From positions 10,970,119-11,034,118 of the forward strand of contig CM021316.1 in the NCBI GenBank assembly GCA_010645155.1: DNA of 64,000 nt, in the 5' to 3' direction. Below are positions 49,201 to 58,200 of this stretch, one piece after another. This DNA comes from Tigriopus japonicus (lineage: Eukaryota; Arthropoda; Copepoda; Harpacticoida; Harpacticidae). Positions within the stretch are counted from its first letter, which is position 1. Every line of letters begins with the position of its first letter. Both the position numbers and the translations under genes were made by a program. The notes beneath the pieces were generated by a model. The model saw nothing but the letters and a program-made list of their open reading frames with translations. It was not told the origin of the DNA and did no database searches.

Positions 49201-52200
49201 GTAACTACTAATGTTTTTTAGCATTGTTGCTCAAAAAACTACCTAACATGTATTAGATTTCTTTCTGCCCAAAGTGATTCATTCATGAGTCTGGTACATT
49301 TAACACAATTTTGGGGCTCTTTTTAACGCTCAAAAGCTTAGCTTCTAAAAAGACGCTATTTGATTGGTAGATATTTTGCCAAAACTTTATGGTTAATATA
49401 TGCCCTAACACGGATAGAATACTCTTGAATTTAATATTGAAAGCATGCTTTTACTCTGCTTTGCGCAGACAAACAATATGGGCTATTGACTGTTTTATGA
49501 AAAAGATTTGAACTTTGAGTGTCGGTTTTCGTTGGGTAAAAAGTACCCGACGCGTTTCAAACTCAAAGATGTGTTACAAGTAATGTTAAAGTTTTGGGAC
49601 TAGGAGGAAGATGACGTTCCTGGAAAAACGATTTCGTAATATAAGCGATCATGTTGTCGTCATGTTTAATAAAAAATCGGTCAAACGGGGATTTTATATC
49701 TTCTTCAGACAATTCTTTCACCATAAAGAAGCTTGATTTTCAGTTGTAAGAAATCACTATTCAAGTGTGCCGTAATCCTAAGTAGATTTCCAATTTTAAT
49801 AAATCCCCTACTTTGGTCCCTTTTCCCCAAGTGAGAATCAAGTTTCCGAGAACTCGTATGGTGAGAATTTTGTACGTTAGGCTTTGTATGAATTCGTACC
49901 TTTTAGCTGTTTTAAAACTTAAGGGGTAAATTGGGCAAATCGAATAATCTCTTCATGAAAGCTGTTTCTTCGAATCCTCGAATTCGAATTCAGTCATCTG
50001 AAAGGTGAATGACAGAGTGATATAGACAGCAATTGACATTCTCTTGATTAAATCACCCCCCTGAAGGCACGGTAGTCCAGGAACTAGACAAATATTTCGT
50101 TCTAAGAGAAATAAGCCAAATTAAAACAAGGATGTGTCCAAGTAAAAAGAGCAATTAGAATGCTCAAAGATTGTTGAAGTAAGTTATTTCCATTTCAGCG
50201 TCCATTCGAAACGTCTAGGTCCAAGGAAGTGATATAAATTTCACGTTTAGATACCTTTGATTAAACTTCGATGATGATTTGCTCAGGTCATTAACTAAAA
50301 AAAGGAAACGATAAATTATTTGGCAATATTTAGTTGGGAATCCACTGAAGACATCAACAGCTTTGAATTCCTGTTTGATGCAACAATTCCGTTCTGTTTC
50401 TTCTATGTTGGAGAACAAGGCTTGATAAAATGGTTTTAATGTAAACCTTGCAAACAAATTTTGCATATTATTGATCAAATTCCGCCCAAGGCATCTCAAC
50501 ATGAAATGTAGATTGTTTCTAGGAACCTCCACTAGTATAGACCTTCGAAGTTCAAAATTGTTGTTCTAGTTAATACTAAGGCAGCCAGTTTATATATTAT
50601 TGTTCTTGCATCTTCTATGAGTAGTTTTCGAACGTTTTGCTTTTCTATTACAGTTCATTGTGCAACGGGTTACTCAAACTTGAAGTTTATTTCACTGCAG
50701 ATCAACCAATATTGCTTCAGTTTGTCACACTCTTGAAAAAAATATTGTACTAAAGGCTTCATTCTCTCCCTTTTTGAGTGAGTCTGAAAATGATCACTCT
50801 GAGTCAGCCAAGTGTAGCGAAAGGCCTTCCGGGGCCTTCTCTCTCTCGCACTCATCTCCTCCTCGTTCCATAGAGGTCTATAGAGAGGCCATTGTCGAAA
50901 TTTTGTCTGCCTTGTTTATTGCTGAAACAGGCCAGAAGTTGCGTGAAAAGGCAAATATTTCCGAAGAATATCGTAAGATACTTGCCCAAACCTGTGGAAG
51001 ATCATAGTACAAATGAAAGTGCGCAAGACAAATCTTAAATGCCAAGTCCCATGATTGTGTGATTTAATGCCTGTGAATTGACTATCATCTTCATTGAACA
51101 CCTTGGTATAATTTGAGCGAAGCAAAGCGCAGACAGGAGCCACATGGCCAAAAACCTTAATGCTTTTCAAAAATTTGGCCTATACGAATACGTTTGTTTG
51201 GGCAAGTTTCAACAAGTCACTGATGTTAAACAGCCCATGCCGCCCACTATAAAATTTCACGACCGGCTTGCTCCAGTATCTTCACTCTGGGACCTCTGCG
51301 CCTCATTCCATAGAGGTCTATAGAGTGGAGATACTAGAGCCGCCGGTCGTGAAATTTTATGGTGGGCAGCAAGGGCCGTTTATCATCAGCGATGTAGTAG
51401 AAACTTGCCCAAACAATGGTATTCGCGAGAGGCAAATTTTTGAAAAACTTATAGTTTTTGGCATGTGGCCTCCTGCTAACGGTTTGCTTCTCCCAAATCA
51501 TACTAAGGTGCACAATGAAGATGATAATTTGATTCACCGGCATTAGTTCACAAAATTATAGGATATGGCATTGAAAATACGGGTTGCACACTTTCATTTG
51601 TACTGGGATTTGGGAGGGAATGATCTTCCTCTTGTTTGGGCAAGTATTTCACGATATTCTTTGGAAATATTTGCCTTTTCACGCAACTTATGGGCAACTT
51701 TGGCCAGTATCAGCAACAAACAAGGCAGACAAAATGACGACAATGGCCTCTCTACTCTCCTCTTAGCCTCATTCTTTTTAGGGTGACTGATAGTAGGTCT
51801 GAAAGCTAGTACTTGAAACTTACAATAACATTGTAATGAGCGAAATTTATGATATTCTGAACTGTTAGCATCAACTCTGAGTACAATCCTCTATGATTTC
51901 CACCTAATGGCGGTTATTATAAGGCATTGGGGTGAGAATAGAACCATTCAAAGTTACCAATATGTCTTTACTACTTTTCAAGGTTTACACTAATGGTCTT
52001 GCGCATTCTGCCACCAGATGTCGTGAATCGGGGCCGAATCATGGCACTCTATAGTAGACTCTTTAGATGACGATAAAATGTAAATAAAAACTTGGATTTG
52101 TCAAATCAAGCCAAGTAATTCATTGGCCGGTTTTTCATTGGCGAAGTCAGACTTGAACCTTCGCTATCTAACGAAGCTCTTGCCGTTAACACCATACTTA

Positions 52201-55200
52201 ATACCGCACGACAAATCTGCCTTTTTTAATTCCTTACGATTTTTTTAAAGTTACTGATTTGTGTTAATGAACAACATTGACGAAGGTGAGTATGCAGTTC
52301 GACGTAGTTGTCTCCAAAATATAAGCAAGAAAATGGAGGAAAATGGGTTTTCCGCACTCTTTAGGCTATTTCATTGAATTTTTGTCTCATTTATGCCCAC
52401 GTTTTTTAGAACTCTTTTGTATGGCTATTCCTCATAAACAGTAGTTGAAAACGAATGTGAAAAACTAATCACTTATTTTCGTCTTAAAAGATACTTGCGG
52501 CTCAAACGCCGATTGTTTGAGTCGTAAACCTATGGCAGGAACTTTCAAGGCCATGTCAGTATAGGATGTCATCTTGGAAAACATGGCTTCCATTGAAACG
52601 TTGAAAGTCCGAGAAACTTTGCCAGCAATCACTTCAATGCAATACCTACTTAAGCTCCAATTTTGGACCTCTACATGTTTGGACATTCAAAGGTCTTCAT
52701 TTCTTGTTCCGCCAATTGAAATTGGTCCGTAACTAACAATTTAGTAACATATTGACAAGGCTACCGAAAAATATGTAAGCAATGTAGACCAAATATGCAA
52801 GTGATTTTCACCCTGAAATAATTTTAGAAAACAATAAAACAAATCAATTTAGCATTTGTCGCTCGAATCTGTAAAACACGATTTCTCATGTAGGAAAATG
52901 AGACATGTTAAGAAAAGGAGGTAGTGTCTGCACTTAGTTTATAAATACCTGTTTCTTTGTAAAATGTAAGAGTGCCTATAAAAGCTCTGTAAAATGTCAA
53001 CACACTTCAGGTGGAACTTTGCATTCGATTCCACATATTTTCGATGGCTATTGTTATTAGTACAACAATGCAACTGAAGCGAAGATGTCTCGGCTTCTCG
53101 TTCATGATAGTCGATATCCTTGGCCAGCAAGGTTGAAATATAGAAAGCATTCTTCAATACCATTTGTGCAATGGAACGGAACAGCTTGCTAATCTGGCCA
53201 ATCTCTATTCTGAAACCGATTCCCTAGGCCTTTAATGGGCCCAAAAGCTAATGCCAATGGTCACTCAACATGTCCAATGAATGATTGCTTTTTTCCGTAT
53301 TCTCCAAAAGTGCGATGGAATGTCTCTCAAGTAGCGCAAAGAAAACACCCACGTGGATTCTCTCTGTCCTTGATCGTTGGCTCAATTTAATGTTTATTGG
53401 ATCAGGATGTTTTTTTGATCCCGGAATTCCTTTGGGCGGAAATGGAAAAAAGGTGGGGAAAGGTTGCGTCAAGACTGACCATCTCGCAATGATGACATGC
53501 TAATATTTCTTTGAACCTCTTTTGTTCTTGTACTCCATAACAATGTTGCTTAACGCCCACAATGGGGACTTTTCCCTTGAAAACTGTAATACGTAAGTAA
53601 ATTTCGACTTTCTTTTTTCAGATGGGGCTACAACCAAGAGATTGAAGAATGTGAAGAATTCACCTTTGGCGGTTGCAAAGGCAACATGAATGCCTTTCTT
53701 ACTCAAGAGGAGTGCGTGAACAGTTGTCAAGAAACTGGAACCTCTCGAGATGCGTGCCTTTTACCCAGAAGTCCAGGGCCCTGCAAAGATAATCAGCCTA
53801 AATGGTATGTACTATACTAAGTGTACTTCACCTTCACTTCAAAAAGGTCGTCTGATTAAACCAGACGAGAGCGAGCTATATTTAATTGAATAAGTCAGTA
53901 TTGAAAAGAAAATACGAGTTTACATTCCAGATACTTGATTTGGCTAGATATCAGAGGCTAGTTTTTTAGACGCAAAGATCGATCTCAAGATCCAAATGTT
54001 TCCAATTTGGAGCTAAATTTCTAATATGTTGTTGGGAAAAAAAGCTAAATTTGGTCACCCTGCCCATCGGGTTATAACGCTGTTTATCACAGGGCGGATA
54101 TACGGAAATTTTTGTTGGATGAGTTACAGCTGTTGAAGAGCAAAGGTTGCAGGTGAAAACTTGATATTTCCGAAGATTATTACTTAAGTTGTGCCCAAAC
54201 AAACAACAAGTGACCCTGACTTCAACCTAGGGATGGGTGACAACGGCAATTTTGCCCTCGACTCCGACACCAACACCGCAAGGTTGACACCCACGCCGAC
54301 GCCGGCACTTGTGTTGAAGTTGCCAATCAACGTCGTGGTGTCAACATTGACACCGATAGCGTGTTCCTTATAATTAAGTCAAACAAAATGTGCCCTTCTG
54401 GACTGCAATATGGAGCACCAGTTTTGACAGACCTACCCATTCTAGACATTTAAGTTCATGTTAGTTCAACATAAATTGGAGAGAGGGAAAATAAGCTTAT
54501 ATTTTACAATACCTTACCTAAGTGAGAGATTTTCTTGCTTTGCAAGTCTGTTTTTGGAGTTTGGTAAGCGTTTATTTTTATGATGGAACAAAAATTAATG
54601 ATATTGGACTTTGTTTAGTCCTTCACATTTACAATCAAATTGGGATCAAGTTTTTGGGCGGGCAGTACGTTTTTCAAAAACTCTTGAAGCCTTAAAATGT
54701 CGGCACCAGAGACCTGGTGTTGATGCTGACACCGAAAGCCCAAAAAGTTGGTGTCAACACCTTGGCACCGATACCGGCTTCTCGCCCACTCCTACTTCAA
54801 CCCTACAAACGAAACGAACTTGTTTGGGCACAACTGCTTGGGAAACGTCACAGCCAAAGGTCAGCTGGGGCCTGAAAATTGTCCAACAACATGTTAGGCC
54901 TGTCTGCCCCAGCGTCTCCTCTCTGCCAACTCTGTGGTTGTTTATCAACCACGTGGGCGGTCGACCTACATCCAGTGATGGCATGTGAATAAAAGTAACT
55001 TTTTGCCACCTGACAGAAATTGGTGGCAGAAAATGGCTTTTATTTATGCGAAAAAGTGGCAGAAATGACAGGAATAATGTTTTTTAGAGAGGTATGACCA
55101 TGTTAGACTTTTGTCTAACTATGGCCATACCATCATTCCTCCAAAAGCTGATTGGATCAATAAAGGAAGATGCAAGTTCATGAAAACGATCTCCCCATTC

Positions 55201-58200
55201 GTGTTTGAATTTCCCTCAAAGTCAGGGTGACCAAATCGAGGACTCTTATTTCGTCTTAAATATATATCGAAATTTTGAACTTAAATGCCATTTAGGACTG
55301 TAATGCTCAGTAACTATCTGAACACAATAGTTTAGAATTGTAGTTTTTTTAAAGTGTTTAGATATTGTAAATGCAAAATGTTTTCAAACTTTAAATACTT
55401 AAGCCTAAAGTACATTTTTTGCAAAAACAATTACAACACATTCTTACAAAGATTATTTGGAGAAAAATATTTTTTATGTTTGTTTACTCATATATAAAAT
55501 AAAGTTAAACACTAACTTTCTTAACTTTTACAATTGCAATATGTTTGATGTATAAAATGCAACTTAATTCGTTTTATCTGTCTGATTTGCAGATGCTTGC
55601 TTGTTATTAACCAAATTAGCTTAAACTGAATTACTTTAAAACCAAATTGACAAAATTTAAAATCGAGTCCCAAACAAGTCAGTTGTGTTTAGTTTAAAAA
55701 ATCGATATTGGGGCTTTACAAAAAGTTGCAAAAAATACTTCTTGTGACACAACTCATTTATTAATTCGTTCAGTTAATTACGCTATAGATTAATAAACCA
55801 TAAAATAACATCGAGCATTCTAGAAAATAGGTATAATCTTATTCTTACATCCCATTTCAACACTATATAATATTTAAGTGTCTTTGAACTCCTAAATAAA
55901 TATTTTTGGCAAGATGATGATAGTACAATCAATTTGAAAAATAATAAAAGTATAGTGTATCATAAGAGTTTTCATTACTCCCTGTAAACTTTCGTCATAA
56001 TTTCAATTGAATTTCTTATCTCAGCCTGAATTATTTTCACTATATGGCACAAACTCAGCTAATAGCTGAGTTTATATACTGTACCCTGTGACAACTTGAG
56101 TTGTGACAGAATTTTTTCGCTACCACACGCCATTGACTTCAATTGCAAACTCGAAAGTACATAAGTTAGGACAAGAAATCCTGTGGCAAAAGTTATGAAA
56201 GAGTTTTGCAACGGGGTTTACAAGCTTAGCTTTCTTTGAACGATTTCTTGTGGCAACTTACGTACTTTCGTGTTTGCAAATGAAACCAACGGCGTGTGGT
56301 AACGTAACATTTCTGTAACAACTCAAGTTGTCACAGGGTATATAAACTCAGCTATTGTATTTGAAAACACTTGTGCATGAATCATTGTCAATATGTATTC
56401 TATATCTCACGGAAATTTAGTTGCTTATTTGTCTTTTCATAAGATATTCCGTGATTCAAAATCCGTCAGTCATTGTTTATATAGTTTGTTTGCAAATGAA
56501 ACCAACGGCGTGTGGTAACGTAAAATTTCTGTAACAACTCAAGTTGTCACAGGGTATATAAACAATGACTGACAGATTTTGAATCACGGAATATCTTATG
56601 AAAAGACAAATAAGCAACTTAATTTCCGAGAGATATAGACTACATATTGACAATGATTCATGCACAAGTGTTTTCAAATACAATAGCTGAGTTAATATAC
56701 TATATATATTAATGTTTTATTCTAGTCATTTTAGCATCAACAATGATGTTTGTTTGTAATTAATTTTAAGTTAATAGTTGTTACTCTAAAGTATTTGTGT
56801 AGACTTTAATAAAGATTGGACTCTTTTAATCTCATTCTACAAACGCAGATTTTTAGTTGAACATCAGTCTATGCATACTTTTGTCCATTATCGGCCATTT
56901 TCTACCATTTTCTGCCATTCTGAAATTCAGTAAAAGCCAAAATTTGCCATCCCTGCCGACATCACGTAGTTCTCTTGTGTACTTTGGGGCTTAAAACAGA
57001 AAAGTACGTACAGTGATGAAAAGTGCAATCTAGCTCGTTTGGCTCGGAGTCTCTTCAAGAACTCATCGGCTTATCCTCAAAATTGTCTATTTGACCCATT
57101 TGGAATTCGAGAGCCAAACCAACTGGATTGCGTCTTTTTTATGACCATACTATTTCAGCTAAGTGGGATTATTTCCATTCCACCCAACCTTTGAGGGCTA
57201 TGAGATAAATGGAGATGAGAGAGTACATAGATGTAAATGTGTGGAAGACAAAGTTTTTAATGCGACACAGTTTTACCTTGAGGAGCAATGTTATGTAAGT
57301 CGTGTCTACAATTTGACGGTGACTGGCAACGGGGATTACATAAGTACTGCCCCTCAGGATGCTGATAAAACCATCTTCAATAGCTATCCAATCAAGATCC
57401 AACCATCACATCAATCAATTTTCCTCTGAAAGAGACGATAGCATTTCCCTCAACGTTAAGTATCTTTGAAAATAATGTCTAGGATCCAGTTTGAACTTCA
57501 ATTTCTTTCACCAATAATTGATTTGAAAATTTGCAGAAAGCTTAAAGTAATAATAACAATAATCTTTATTGCGAGGACTTGCCCCATTGGATTGTTACAA
57601 TGTACATTTTTACAATTATGACCATTTAGTCGAGGGCCCATTCTGGGTTTTGTTGCGGGTGCCATTCGAGGCATCAATCCACTAGAATTGGAGTTGGGTG
57701 GGGGAAGACCTGGGATCGAACCCATGAACCCGAGAGCAACTCGGACGCGCGTTAATCAACTGCACTACAGCCATATTCCCTTATGACAAACAATTGAAAA
57801 TTATTGATCTTTCAGAGCATATAGGGTATATAAAAATAAAACAAAAATGACGTTAACTTCAACCCTAAGTAGTTTGATTTCAGTAATCTATGGAAAAATA
57901 ATTTTGAATTTTTCTGTTTTGGTAGATAGTCATCAGCTGATATTTACGTGACTTCTCCACTTCATTGCTTAAATAAGTGCTTGAACCTGTGATCCAGCTA
58001 AATGCGTTTTTTTTTTTTGTCAAATGGAACTCACACCGGATTGACTCAATTTAGTGGATAAATCATAAACAAATATCTGCTTTTACTCTCATTGAAAAAC
58101 TCATTCAAATTTGAAATATGTGTAGGTTTTCCCAACCCTGCTTTCCGCGTAGAAACTAAAAAAATCAAAAAAGGTGATCACACAGTCATTGAAATCATTC

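Larger units (their letters stand above)
54973..56955. mobile_element. hAT-like non-autonomous element, 1983 bp
   Basis: Ends CAGTGATGGCA and TGCCATCCCTG, with GGCAGAAAATGG motifs just inside both. Flanks cctacatc (54965-54972) and ccgacatc (56956-56963) are an 8-bp duplication with one mismatch. The interior is very AT-rich, has no long ORF and contains two large palindromes. Confidence 0.75.

Noticed and set aside
57700..57782. Functional tRNA gene on the minus strand
   Set aside because: Promoter boxes are visible but no cloverleaf closes; a SINE body and tail follow.
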